From Sardina pilchardus (taxonomy: Eukaryota > Chordata > Actinopteri > Clupeiformes > Clupeidae): DNA of 64,000 nucleotides. The stretch is taken from NCBI RefSeq assembly GCF_963854185.1, contig NC_085003.1, forward strand, positions 16,165,637 to 16,229,636, in the 5' to 3' direction. The notes below the pieces were generated by a model. The model worked only from the letters and a program-made list of their open reading frames with translations, did not search any database and was not told the DNA's origin. This document shows positions 49,306-61,560 of the stretch, in pieces. Every line of letters starts with the position of its first letter. The first letter of the stretch is position 1. The position numbers and the translations under genes are program-made.

Positions 49306-50904
49306 CAGCGCCCTCCATAATTATTGGCACCCCTGGTTAAGATGTGTTCTTTAGCTTCTAATAAATTCATTAAAAAAATAATAATATAGGACCACTATGA
49401 AAAAAAGCGTACAACCTGTAATTCAAGTGCATTTATTCAGGAGGAAAAAATCCCACATTAAGAAATAATTATTTTACATCAAATCATGTGTGCCACAATT
49501 ATTAACACCCCTGATGTTAAAACTTTGTACAACCCCCTTTTGCTACAACAGCACCTAATCTTCTCTTATAATGTTTAACAAGATTAGAGAAAACAGAAAG
49601 AGGGATCTTTGACCATTCCTCTTTGCACAAAATCTCCAAATCATCCAGCGACCTGGGTCCTCTCCTCTGCATTCTCCTTTTCAGCTCACCCCACAGGTTT
49701 TCAATGGGGTTGAGGTCTGGGAACTGAGATGGCCATGGTAGGAGCTTGATACGGTGTCTGGTGAACCATTTCTGTGTAGATTTGGCCATATGATTAGGGT
49801 CATTATCTTGCTGAAAGACCCAATGACGACCCATCTTCAGCTTTCGGGCAGAGGCCACCAGATTTTGATTTAAAATGTCCTGGTATTTCAAAGCATTCAT
49901 GATGCCATGCACCCTAACAAGGTTCCCAGGCTCTTTGGAAGAGAAACAGGCCCACAGCATCACCGATCCTCCCCCATACTTCACAGTGCATGAGGTGCTT
50001 TTCTGCATACTCATCTTTTTGTTACGCCAGACTCACTTAGAGTGTTTGTTGCCAAAAAGCTCTATCTTTGTCTCATCTGACCAAAGCACACAGTCCCAGT
50101 TGAAGGCCCATACCGCTCACACAGTCCCAGTTGAAGGCCCATACCACTTAGCGAACTCCAGACATTTGCGCTTATGATTTTCTGTGCATGCCTCCCAAAC
50201 AACTTTGTAGATGTGTACATGTAGATAGCGCCTGATGGTTGTTTTGGAGACTTTGTGACCCCAAGATGCAACCATTTGAAGCAATTCTGCAACAGTGAGC
50301 TTTGGAGATTTTTTTATTTCTCTTACCATCCTCCTCACTGTGTGGTGGCAAAATAAGCTTCCAGGCTTGTTAACCACTGTTCCAGTTGTTGTAAACGATT
50401 CCTCTGACCGTAGATATGGGCAGGTGTAGGCGAGTGGCTATTTTCTTGTAGCCATTGCCTGACTTGTGAAGGTCGACACACATCTGCCTTACTTAAACGG
50501 TGTGTTCCTTTGTCTTTCCCATGTTGAAGAGAAATGGCCTCTGTGTCACGTCATATTTATACCCCAGGGAAACAGGATGTTAAGAATTACTAATTAAATG
50601 TTCATCTAATGAAATATTAATGTACATGCTCTTTAAACTGTAAACTGTAACTACTGTAGAAATGACAGAAATACTTTGTAATGAATTGGTAGGGGTGTCA
50701 ATAATTGTGGAACAGGTGATTTTATGAAGAATAATTATTTCTTAGTCAGGGATTTCTTTTTCCCCCTTACAATTCACTTCAGTTGAAGGTTACATTTTTC
50801 TAAAATGTTCAGTGTAAGAGTATGCTTCTACAATAAAAACTGAATTTATTTTAAGGCTTTTAACACATCTTAACCATGGGTGCCAATAATTATGGAGGGC
50901 ACTG
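49306..50904 (-). mobile_element. 1.6-kb Tc1/mariner element with TA target duplication
   Basis: The ends CAGCGCCCTCCATAATTATT (49306) and the complement of AATAATTATGGAGGGCACTG (50904) form inverted repeats of about 45 bp, flanked by TA on both sides (49304-49305, 50905-50906). The size is that of a full autonomous Tc1-like copy. It carries a broken transposase on its minus strand (49517-50522). Confidence 0.93.
49517..50522 (-). pseudogene. Tc1-like transposase, frameshifted
   Basis: Begins MGKTKEHTV at 50522 and hits an in-frame TAA at once. The N-terminal paired-like HTH part (VRRMVREIKKSPKLTVAELL, 50377-50117) and the C-terminal DDE part (49517-50014, with HWVFQQDNDPNH and PDLNPIENLWGELKRR) are in different frames. 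A 31-bp tandem duplication at 50091-50152 explains one frameshift. DDE motif residues are visible (D in QQDNDPNH, E in IENLW). Cut-and-paste transposition by this copy is therefore unlikely. Confidence 0.88.
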
Positions 50905-51069
50905 TACATCATGGATATGCAATTTGTAGTAATTGTGTGTGATGCTGTCATGTCAACATAGACCAAAATCTCTGAGGTACATTTCCAGCACCATGATAGA
51001 TCAATACCACCAATAATTATGGCAGGTTTGAAGGGAAGGTGAGTGGACATTTACATTTCTTACAAAAGG

Positions 51070-51216
51070 CAAGTCTCAGGCCCCAGCCGTGGTGCTACTG
51101 GCTGGGGCACCTGCACTGCACGCCGGCGACCCGGGTTTGATTTCCGCTCCGTGGTCCTTACCGGATCCCATCCCAATTCTCTCTCCCACTCACTTCCTGT
51201 CTATCCTGTCCTACAG
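51070..51216 (+). mobile_element. tRNA-derived SINE, truncated
   Basis: CCCCAGCCGTGGTGCTACTG, then GACCCGGGTTTGATTTCCGC (B box) and TTCCTGTCTATCCTGTCC. Same family as the copy at 41981-42139, but its 3' tail is missing. It stops just before the hairpin at 51223. Confidence 0.75.
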
Positions 51217-51222
51217 TATCTC

Positions 51223-51297
51223 ATTCAAAATGCATGATAACCTCACCAGGTGATTGACAAGAACAATCACCTGGTGAGGTTATCATGCATTTTGAAT
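51223..51297. repeat. Perfect 34-bp inverted repeat with 7-nt loop
   Basis: 51223-51256 (ATTCAAAATGCATGATAACC...) is the exact reverse complement of 51264-51297. The spacer is ACAAGAA. Complementarity ends sharply on both sides. Confidence 0.97.
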
Positions 51298-51299
51298 CA

Positions 51300-53329
51300 C
51301 CAGAGCATGCTAAAAGAGCAAACTAGTTTAAAGACAACTTCCTTACAGCAATCTCAAAGTATGGGCCTATGAAACTCAATGAAAGTTGGGACCCCTATAT
51401 GGTGGGTGGTTCATTTAGGTTCGCAATGTCATCCTTATATCAAAGCACAAATCTCTGTGTTTGTTGTAGAGAAGCTCTCAAAGAGGAGCTGGACGTGGCC
51501 TGACCTGTCCTGACGTGAGTGATTACAATTCAGACCATCATAACATTCTGGATTGGGCTAATTTAATCACCAATACCTGGCCATTTTAGCTAAAACGTAT
51601 TTTGGCTATCTTTAGTGACCTGTCTGGAAAGAAATCAGTCAGTCATCTTGATTAATAATCAGTACAACTCTTCCCAGATTCAGCTTGATCTGCCAACTTA
51701 CAAGGCTGAATGCACATACAGATACTGTAATGTTGACCATATGAACAGGAAGAGTCCTCCAAAAGATTGCCTTGGATCATGTGGGCTATGCAATCACAAA
51801 ATAGAATCAAGTGTCACTAACACAACACAACCACATCACACCAGATCACATCAGTCACATTTGAATTTGAGACAGTTGCTTGTCAATGGTCAAACCTTTT
51901 TGTTATAGTTGTGTCATTAAGGTCAGTTTCAAAGTAATCAGTTAACCACATAAAACCGTTAATCCCCAAGAGTCAACTCCACACAAATAGGCCGACAAAC
52001 ACTTTGTCTTACGGAGCCCTTCTCATCTAAATGTATAACGTTTTAATCCCTCCGCCTGGGTATTTTGAAGATGGTTGGGGAGGCCGCAGTTATAATAAAA
52101 TCCAGATCAACACGCAGGCACACTCTTTTGAGATTTCATTGTTTAAATGCAATGTGGTGTCGCTCATTTCCCCCAGTGGCTACATATCCTTCTATGTACT
52201 GTATGTCTGGTACACAGCATTTTATAGCACAAAGGAACAACATGAACATCTTGCAACCATACTGTATACTCTGGGCTCTGGAGCGCTCAATACAACTACC
52301 ATAAATCAAGCTGAGAACTTGTACTGTTTCACCGTGTTACAACTGGATTTGTGTACTGATACTTCCGGCCATTAACACAATGTGATTGACAGTTCGTTCA
52401 GTGATATGATTTATTATGAACCACAATAAATGCAGTTAGCCATCTAAATATTACATGCATTGCCATATACAGTATATTATGTGTACCTGTCTTTTAAAAG
52501 GTGCTAACTTTCCTGCAAATAAAAACAGCTCATGGAGTGCAAGAGCCCTCACAAAGAGTGCCTTTAATTCACAGCTTTGCTGTAACGGCAGAAATTGCAG
52601 TGAGGTCTGGACCTTAGCCACATTTCATCATGGCATAATATTTTACTTTCTATAAATACTGTAGGACCCAGTCCAAGTTCTGGGATTGATCCTGATACGG
52701 TTCCAATCCGGGGAGCCAAGTTTTCTTCAAGATACCAGAGCTCGATCACTGTCCTCTCTCTACTCTGAAAAACCTGCACCATTAACAATTAAGTTTAATG
52801 CTGTGTCAAACCATGTAAAACATAAGTGCATAGCTCTCTTTCTCTGTCAGTGTGATTTCAGTGGAAATGCTAAAGAACCAGACACTGATGGCTTTTCCTT
52901 CAACAAATGATGTCATGGGAAACCAAACAGAGATCCACGCCCTGCCCCGTGGGCGTCTGATTGATGCTCAAACACTCAAATGATTAAATCTAATTTCCTT
53001 AATGTCTGAGGATGCGCCAAGCGAACAGCGCAACTTGAACGAACAAGTTAAACGATGTTGCATTTATTTTTTTTAATGAATGCCTGTCGTCCAACGTTAG
53101 TAAGGCAGTCTTTCTCATCTCCTTTTTTTTTATTGGAGGTACATAGCCTATGTTTTGTGTGTGTTTGTTGCCACTCTGCAGGTGAGCAAACATTCATTAA
53201 GGACAGCATGCCATCTGAGATGGACTCTTTGTTTGCGTCCAAATTCAATGAAGCCCTCTCTTACTGTTCTAATCCAATTCTGAAATGGGAAGCCTTGATC
53301 CGCAGTGCCTCACTGGTTGTGAGCTATAT
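51300..53329. other. No gene recognised
   Basis: About 2 kb of AT-rich sequence. Frames such as 51615-51908 and 52031-52375 show no familiar domain. I see no CpG-rich promoter and no clear exon with splice sites. Confidence 0.45.
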
Positions 53330-53405
53330 TTAGGGCCCGAGCACCGAGGTGCGGCCACTGAAAGTGGCTGCACCGGAGGTGCAAGGCCCTATTGTTTTTG
53401 CTCAG

Positions 53406-53438
<33 letters not shown>

Positions 53439-54345
53439 CTTCTATTCCTCTTACTCTTAACTTTTTCGCCCTTTTTCACCAACTTGACATGCACTAAAAC
53501 TCTTGTAATTTGGCATCTAGATGTGGAATTGTTAACTGTACTTAGAGACAAAGGTTTGGCCTAGGGTGTGGCTCAGGGACTGTATAGCGCCACCTAGCGC
53601 GCCGTCTACTGTGGTTGACGCATACATTCACGGAAATGAACCAAATTTGGTGGACATGTGTGTTGTATTATTCTGAACAAGTTTTTCATTTAAACTATAT
53701 AGTGAATCTTAGAAGAATTTGAATTATGTGAGATTGTCTGATTTTTGCACATCATGTATTTTGAAATACTTCTCCTAGACGGTTTATCGAAATTATGTCA
53801 TTTAAGCACTAAAATGATCTTGAGGGGTTGCCTGAGAGGAATTGCGACCAGATTTTTGAATTTCAAAAGTATATTGAAATGGCGAAGGTTTGAATCTAGG
53901 TGTCTTATAAAAGAAGCAAAAAGTTGGTGTTATAGGCAGAAAACAGTGACTAATTTGGATGAAATTTGATGGAGTATTAGTTAGTGTGTTTGTAGTGACA
54001 GTCATATACAAAGTTTTGAATTTGGTGTTGTTTGTGTTTTTTAAAAGCACATTAATGATTGTGGTGGACACAGTTTTAGCTAAAATATTTTGAAGCGAGT
54101 TGATGAATAATTATAATCATATCAACCTATGCTGCAATTTTGATTTCAACCATGTTAACAGAAAGTGAGATATTTAGGTTTATTAGGTTTTTATAGGTCT
54201 CTGTTCCTAGCCGCGCATGGTCTTGCTCCCTCACTGTGGCTCACCCACTCTAGTCTGTTTCCCTCCCCCCACAGTTCTTCCCACCCCTCCCCTCTCTCCC
54301 AGCTGGATGTCTCTCTAACCTCCCCCGCTTTCCACATAGAGACTC

Positions 54346-54346
54346 A

Positions 54347-54425
<79 letters not shown>

Positions 54426-54442
54426 ACACACACACACACACA
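54346..54442. repeat. (CA)n microsatellite
   Basis: About 47 nearly uninterrupted CA units inside the composite repeat, preceded by a CT-rich stretch as in copies near 59800 and 60600. Confidence 0.95.
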
Positions 54443-55064
54443 GGTTTGAACCTAAGTTTCTTATAAAAGGAACAATAAGTTGGTGTTATAGGCAGAAAGC
54501 AGTGACTAATTTGGATGAAATTTAATGGAGTATTAGATAGTGTGGTTGTAGTGACAGTCACATTCAAGTTTTGATGTTGTTTGGTGTGGTTGTGATTTTG
54601 TCACTTATAATAGCATATTAATGATTGTGGTTGACACATAGTTTTACCTAAAGTATTAGGCTATGAGATGAGTTTACAAATACTAATAGTCATATTAACC
54701 TATGCTGCAATTTTGACTTTAAACACACTAACAGAAAGTGAGTTATTTAGGGTTATTTGTTTGATGCCCTAGGGAATGAAACTCAATTGTCTGTAAAAGT
54801 CTCTCACTCATTTGACATTATGTGGTCGAGAGCACTGTCCCGCCCACTACACCATGTGATTTGTTAGTCAGTGCAGATCCAGGCGACCCCATAGAAGTCT
54901 CAGTCAATGTAGCTCTATACTGAGTGTTTTCGTGGATTTATATCGTGGAAACAGTGCAATCATTTTGACTTTTTGTCTACGGAGTTATTCTTGAAAGTAA
55001 GGTAACAGTTTTGTTGAAACGCAACTTTGCAAGCTATTTGATGCGGTTCAATAAGTTGGCTAAA

Positions 55065-55690
55065 GCGCTCGTTTCCTCCATCTAGCTAACTCCAAGTGAT
55101 GCATGTTAGTGATATGGTGTTTACTAGCTAGTTTATCTCAGCTTACAAATAGAGCCTTGATAGCCTAGGTGACAGCCTAACTAGGCCTACTGAAACATAA
55201 TCCAAACTTTTGACAGTTGTAAAATGTAACGTGAAGTTCAAATGTGTCACTGTTTGGGAGTAGCCTGCCGTTTGGGAGCTAACGTTATAGCAAGGCAGGT
55301 TTTTGTCACGTTCGGTAATTAACAAGTCCCAGTGCGATAACGAACGTCAAATAGCCTACTGTAGTTGGTCTTGTTTGAAAAGGTCTAGCGGAAAACACAA
55401 CAGGCACCTAGGGCCAGCCGTAGTAAATTCGACCTGGTTTTAAATCTTGGCCTAAGCTAGCTAGCTAAGCTAGCTCGCTAACTCCAATTGATGCACGTTA
55501 GCGATATGGTGTTTACTAGTTTATTTTAGCTTACAAATAGAGCATTGATAGCCTAGGTGTCAGTGTAACTCCTGAAACATAATCCAAACTTTTGACAGAT
55601 GTAAAACGTAATGAGAAGTTCAAATGTGTCACATTTTGGGAGTAGCCTACCGTTTGTGAGTGGAAGCTAGCTAATGCCTTTATTAGTGGA
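55065..55690 (+). repeat. Two diverged direct copies of a 220-bp segment
   Basis: Segment 55085-55290 (AACTCCAAGTGATGCATGTT, GATATGGTGTTTACTAG, CATAATCCAAACTTTTGACA) recurs at 55479-55660 with about ten percent changes. They lie upstream of the possible exon at 55777. Confidence 0.85.
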
Positions 55691-55776
55691 GGACGTAAGT
55701 TTGAAACCACAACGAACTTACTCTGCCTAACTGAAGGAGGACGTTTCTCCATGGACATCTAGAAAGCAGGAGAGAA

Positions 55777-55820
55777 GATGACAGAACTAGAACTGGCCGT
55801 CTGCTTAGCTTTCAATCAAG
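55777..55820 (+). other. Possible short first coding exon
   Basis: An ATG at 55777 opens a short frame (MTELELAVCLAFNQ) ending at a strong donor, CAATCAAG|GTAAGAAC. It resembles a first coding exon, but I see no convincing second exon downstream and do not recognise the peptide. It may belong to a transposon or be chance. Confidence 0.2.
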
Positions 55821-58230
55821 GTAAGAACATTTCCCTGCAGTGCAAGGCAGGTTAATGTTATTCAGTTGTGGTGATTAATTGCCTTTAAATTGAGTGAACC
55901 ATCTATCTATTCAAAATAATCTAAACGTTTCCCCTATCTGGAAATACGTTAGTTTGGTGCCACCGATTCATATGAGCAGTCGTGCAATGTGTGTGTGATC
56001 CAAGTGAAACCATACGAGGCTAGAAACAACCATATTTTTCAAACGATTGATTCCTTTAATTATACATGCAAACAGCATAGGCAGACTGCCTAATCCTAGT
56101 TTTTGAAACGATTGAAGATGATATGAACATAGTTTATCCCTTTGCATGCGTTTGCAAACATGCTCTGGGTAGACTTCAAAACGTTTTTTTAATTATTTGA
56201 TCTGCCATCACTAAGCCTAGTTTAATTAGGCTATAGGCCTATGCATTAATAACCTTGCCTATGATGGACTGAGAAATTTGCTGTCAACGTTAGGCATGAA
56301 ACGGTAGGCTCAAATTATTTATTTAAAAGACGTAATTTATGAAGTTGTTGTTGGCTTTGCCACGCGTTCGCATCCAGTTTGACGTGTCCGGATTTTCCGA
56401 TAATGACAGCAATCTCGTGATGGCAATATTGACTTTTAATTTCTGCGCGTGTAAACTAGTCTAGGCTACAGTGCCTGAAGTTAGCTGTGACAGACTAGCC
56501 TACTGGTTTTCATAGTTTTAGCCACAAAGCCTGTCTACCCTAGGTCAACTGAATTGTTTAGTTATCACCTTGTCATTTCGCATTTTTCCAGCTTTATCTC
56601 CGTGCGCCCCATGTCATTCAAGACGTCATTCAAAACATATTTCGGGATAGCCATCTCACTATGAGAAAACGTATGACGACAGTGCTAAGAGATTAACACA
56701 TTGGCATGCTTGGTAAACTTGTCTTGCACATAATATTGAGCTGATTTGTTTAGTGAAAATGGCCTGTAGCATTGTGCTGATAGATGAAAAAAGTCGCCTA
56801 TTTAAAGGCACAGTTTGAATTTTAATCCTAGCTCTCCATTTAGTGTGTGCACTTGAACAAATGATGTAGCTTATAACAGTAGGGCCAGACATTTGTTTTT
56901 AGGAGGAAAGGTGATGGACATGTAACTTTGGAAGGAGAGGGAGTGGTGCAATTTGATTTTCTTTGGAACTTAAATATCATCAAGCAACCTCTTCAAACAG
57001 CATCAAAATATCAATAGGCCTATTCACTATTATATTGTACAGGACTAGAGCTAGAGGACTAAGGGGGTAGGCTATATGTTATCAAGTAGGTCTATATTAA
57101 AACATGTAGTCAACATTATAACTTTATGTTGGTTTAAGTGAAAACAAAGCATGTCATGAACTAGGAAAATCCATGGTTCTACATCATTGTTGGCAAAATG
57201 ATCATGATAGCTGCCCTACATATTTCAGCCATATCTGGTTTAGTCTTGAGTAGGCCTAGGCTACTTTGCTATAAATTAGTCGTAGACTTATTACGATATA
57301 GTCTATGTATATCTATATATATCGAGGGCTGAGAACCACAGGGGCGTAAGTGACATTTCACCAACTTTACAATAGAGCCAAAACAAATCTAACTGCTTAT
57401 GTTCACAGTTAAAGACCTTTGGTTTTTGTTTTTGTCAATCATTTAATATTTATAAATATTTTACTTCTATAATTGTGTCAGCTAAAAAGAGCTCATCAAG
57501 AGCTTTCAGGTGATATATATAACTCAATTTTGACCAAAATGTCACTTACGCAACTGCCCCTTTGGTTCTCAGCCCTCGATATATGTTATAATGTTTATAT
57601 GTATCACAGTTTATAAACAGTTCTCATAAAAGTCATCTGATGTTATCATTTAAGGGGTCATTTTTGAAAACGTTCTCCTGAGGGTGCTGGGTATATTTTC
57701 CTCTTTTTTGTCCTTTGCCAATCACACCCCTGAAACATGGTGTGAATCAATCTCATCGAGTGCTGTCAGTAAGAAAAAGAACAAGGAAACTTGATATGAC
57801 AGAGCAGCAAACACTCATTTTCTATGCCCCATTCAGTTAACCTAATGATAGTTGCTGGTTCAGTATTCGGCTAAGGTTGTATCAAATTTCCTGGTTCTTT
57901 ATCCTACAGTGACCTCAAACAACAGGGCTTTGAATTTGTTCACACACAATTTCAATACTGGAAAACTGGTCTTGAAAGTCCTTAAAAAGTGCTTGAATTT
58001 GGCCATGACAATGGTGTACAAAACCTGTGCATGTAAATTTAACGGTCTATCATAGCAATAACAGCAACATTTTCTTTTATTTGGACTTCAAAAATACTTT
58101 TTATGAGGAACATTTAAAACCCTTGAACTAATAAAGTAAATTAAGTGAGAGGAAGTGTGCGGACCTTTTACTCTTTTTTTGAACATTTAAAACCCTACAA
58201 TTTATCTTCGTGGCAGAAGGCGTACTTTAG
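55821..58230. other. Unassigned sequence, possible intron or insert
   Basis: AT-rich, with one MITE (57319-57582). No exon or domain recognised. It interrupts the composite repeat, whose body ends near 54760 and whose tandem GGCCTAGGG units start near 58260. Confidence 0.4.
57319..57582. mobile_element. 264-bp MITE with inverted ends
   Basis: The left end ATCGAGGGCTGAGAACCA (57321) and the right end TGGTTCTCAGCCCTCGAT (57563-57580) are exact complements. An imperfect inner match (GGGGCGTAAGTGACATTT against AAATGTCACTTACGCAACTG) extends the arms to about 40 bp. TATA lies on both sides, so a TA target duplication is likely. No coding capacity. Confidence 0.85.
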
Positions 58231-59811
58231 AAATTTCACAGACAAAATTGTTTTTGCTACCCCTAGTCAGAGACAGAGCTCTGGTCTAGGGTGTGGCTTA
58301 GGGACTCTATAGTGCCACCTAGCAGATTGTGTTGTGGTTGACGTGTACATTCACGAAAATGAAGCAAATTTGGTGGTTTTACGTGTTATTGGTGTCGCTA
58401 CTGAAAGATAAAGCTCTGGCCTAGGGTGTGGCTTAAGGACTAAGCGCCACCTAGTTTGTTGTCTGTTGTGGTTGACGTGTACATTCATGAAAATTAACCA
58501 AATTTATTGGACTTCTTTCGTATTGCTATCGCTAGTCAGAAAAGGAGCTCAGGCCTAGGGTGTGGCTTAGGGACTCTATAGCGCCACCTAGCGTGTTGTC
58601 TGTTGTGGTTGACACATATATTCACGAAAATTAGTCACATTTGGTGGGCATGTGTGTTACTGCTACAGCTAGTCAGGGACAGAGCTCTGGCCTAGGGTGT
58701 CGCTTAGGTACTCTATAGTGCCACCTAGCATGTTGTCTTTTGTGGTTGACACATATATTCACAAAAATGAACCAAATTCAGTGGGCATGTATGTTGCTCA
58801 TGCACAGGCACACCAACCCACACATGTTGCTTTGTTAGATTCCGAAATGTCACTGGTCTCCGCACCGCAGGTGCTCGGGCCCGCCATCGCCGCTTGCGGC
58901 TATATTTCTTATTATTATAGTATAATTCTCTTACCAGTAACATTTTTCACCAACTTGGCATGCTCTAAAACTCTTGCAATTTAGCTGGCATATGTAGAAT
59001 TGCATTTGATATTCAGACACAGAGCTGTGGCCTAGGGTGTGGCTCAGGGACTCTATAGCGCCACCTAGCGCGCCGTCTACTGTGGTTGACACATACATTC
59101 ACGGAAATGAACCAAATTTGGTGGACATGTGTGTTGTATTATTCTGAACAAGTTTTACATTCAAACTATATAGTGAATCTTAGAAGAATTTGAATTATGT
59201 GAGATTTTCTGACTTTTGCACATCATGTATTTTGAAATACTTCTCCTAGACGGTTTATCGAAATTATGTCATTTCAGCAGTAAAATGATCTTGAGGGGTT
59301 GCCCAAGAGAAATTGCGACCAGATTTTTGAATTTCAAAAGTATATCGAAATGGCGAAGGTTTGAACTTAGGTGTCTTATAAAATGAACAAAAAGTTGGTG
59401 TTATAGGCAGAAAACAGTGACTAATTTGGATGAAATTTGATGGAGTATTAGTTAGTGTGTTTGTAGTGACAGTCATATACAAAGTTTTGAATTTGGTGTT
59501 GTTTGTGATTTTTAAAAGCGCATTAATGATTGTGGTGGATACAGTTTTAGCTAAAATATTTTGAAGCGAGTTGATGAATGATTATAATCATATCAAGCTA
59601 TGCTGCAATTTTGATTTTAACCATGTTAACAGAAAGTGAGTTATTTTTAATTTCACATTTGCCCAATCACACAGCCCCTCCTCTCTGTCCTTCTCTGCCT
59701 CTCTCTCTGTTGCAACTAACAGACACACGCACGCACTCTGTCACCCCCCTTCTCGGGTCCTCCCTAACTAACACACACACACACATTGACACACGCGCGG
59801 CTTTCTAGAGA

Positions 59812-60083
<272 letters not shown>

Positions 60084-60585
60084 GTATATTAAAAAGTATA
60101 CAAAAGTATATTGAAATGGCGAAGGTTTGAATCTAGGTGTCTTGTAAAAGAAACAAAAAGTTGGTGTTATAGGTAGAAAACAGTGACTAATTTGGATGAA
60201 ATTTGATGGAGTATTAGTTAGTGTGTTTGTAGTGACAGTCATATGCAAAGTTTTGAATTTGGTGTTGTTTGTGTTTTTTAGAAAGTGCATTAATGATTGT
60301 GGTGGACACAGTTTTAGCTAAAATATTTTGAAGCGAGTTGACAAATAATTATAATCATATCAACCTATGCTGCAATTTTGAAATTTTGACTTTAGCCATG
60401 TTCACAGTAAGTGAGTATTTAGGTTTATTTGTGCTTGCATGTGTCATATACTCCATCCATTTAGCTGAGCAGGAGTAGGTGCTCTCTCTCTCAGCTGCAT
60501 GTCTCTCTCGTCCCCTGCTAATTCTCTACACAGACTCACAGACACTCTCTCACCCCTCCCCCGTCATTCTCTCTCTCTCTCTCAC

Positions 60586-60695
<110 letters not shown>

Positions 60696-60747
60696 CACAC
60701 CCTCCCTCCCTCCCTCCCTCCCTCTTTCCTCCCTCCCTCCTTCCCTC

Positions 60748-61040
60748 TGGGCAGCCGTGGCCTACTGGTTAGGGCTTGGGGCTTGTAACTGGAAGGTTGC
60801 CGGTTCAATCCCCAACCAGTCCACCACTAAAGTGCCCTTGAGCAAGGCACCTAACCCCTCACTGCTCCCCCAGCACCGCTGGTTGGGCAGGCAGCTCACT
60901 GCTCTGGGTCAGTGTGTGATTCACCTCACTGTGTGTTCACTGTGTGCTGTGCGTGTTCACTAATTTGGTTAAATTGGGTTACATGCAGAGAAATAAATTT
61001 CCCTCACGGGATCAAAAAAGTGTATATTCTATTCTATTGA
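60748..61040 (+). mobile_element. tRNA-derived SINE, near full length
   Basis: Same family as 59916-60083: GGCAGCCGTGGCCTACTGGT, B box GCCGGTTCAATCCCCAACC, then GAGCAAGGCACCTAACCCCT. It continues into a longer 3' part ending TTTCCCTCACGGGATCAAAA and AAGTGTATATTCTATTCTAT, a tail typical of fish SINEs shared with LINEs. Confidence 0.85.
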
Positions 61041-61461
61041 TCCATTTGTCTTTACCCCCTCTGTCTGTGTCTGTCTAGCGTTATTGCTATCGATAGTCAG
61101 AGATAGAGCTCTGGCCTAGGGTGTGGCTTAGGGACTCTATGCTACTAGCATATTGTCTGTTGTGGCTGACACATACAATCAGGAAAATTGACCAAATTTG
61201 GTGGGCATGTGTGTTGCTCATGCACATGCCCACCAACACGCACATGTTGCTTTGTTAGATTCCAAAATCTCACAGGTCTCCGCACCGCTGGTGCTCGGGC
61301 CCGCCATCGCCGCTTGCGGCTATATTTATTCTTTATGTTTACTAAGTTCCGCAGTGATCATGAAGTTCACCTATAAAACTTCAGTGTAAACTGATATATA
61401 AATACAGGCTATACCTCGTTGAAAAATAAATGTGCTCATTGTGGTCACCGTTAGATTAGAT

Positions 61462-61560
61462 TTAGATTGGATTCAACTTTATTGTCATTGTCCAGAGTAC
61501 AAAGACAACAAAATGCAGTTTGCATGTAACCTGAAGTGCAAAAAAGCAGAAAAGTGCAAT
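61462..61560 (+). repeat. LINE-type 3' tail fragment
   Basis: GATTGGATTCAACTTTATTG with TCATTGTCCAGAGTACAAAG and ACAACAAAATGCAGTTTGCA resembles a common fish non-LTR retroposon end. Orientation is tentative. Confidence 0.5.

Larger units (their letters stand above)
48985..51030 (+). pseudogene. Old Tc1-like transposase remnant, split by a younger Tc1-like element
   Basis: The plus-strand fragments DWEYVA, SDEPRFLLF (48985-49045) and FTVLKWPPQSPGVNSKEHLW (49227-49286) match the Tc1 DDE transposase catalytic region. The reading frame stops at 49303. Exactly after the inserted element it resumes at 50905 with YIMDMQ, CDAVMS and TKISEVHFQHH, the familiar C-terminal part. Several stop codons (for example in place of Trp before SDEPRF) show it is dead. 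Confidence 0.8.
53330..58908 (+). repeat. Large composite interspersed repeat, copy 1
   Basis: Starts at TAGGGCCCGAGCACCGAGG (53330) with an (ATT)n tract, and ends GGTGCTCGGGCCCGCCATCG with GCCGCTTGCGGCTATATTT (58878-58908), so its termini are related in inverted form. Internal landmarks are TTTTTCACCAACTTGACATG, TATAGCGCCACCTAGCG, a body at 53440-54130 and a CT-rich stretch leading to a (CA)n tract (54346-54442). The motif GGCCTAGGGTGTGGCTTAG recurs about every 135 bp at 58285, 58420, 58552 and 58690. The middle (about 54760-58230) looks like separate inserted sequence. Confidence 0.7.
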
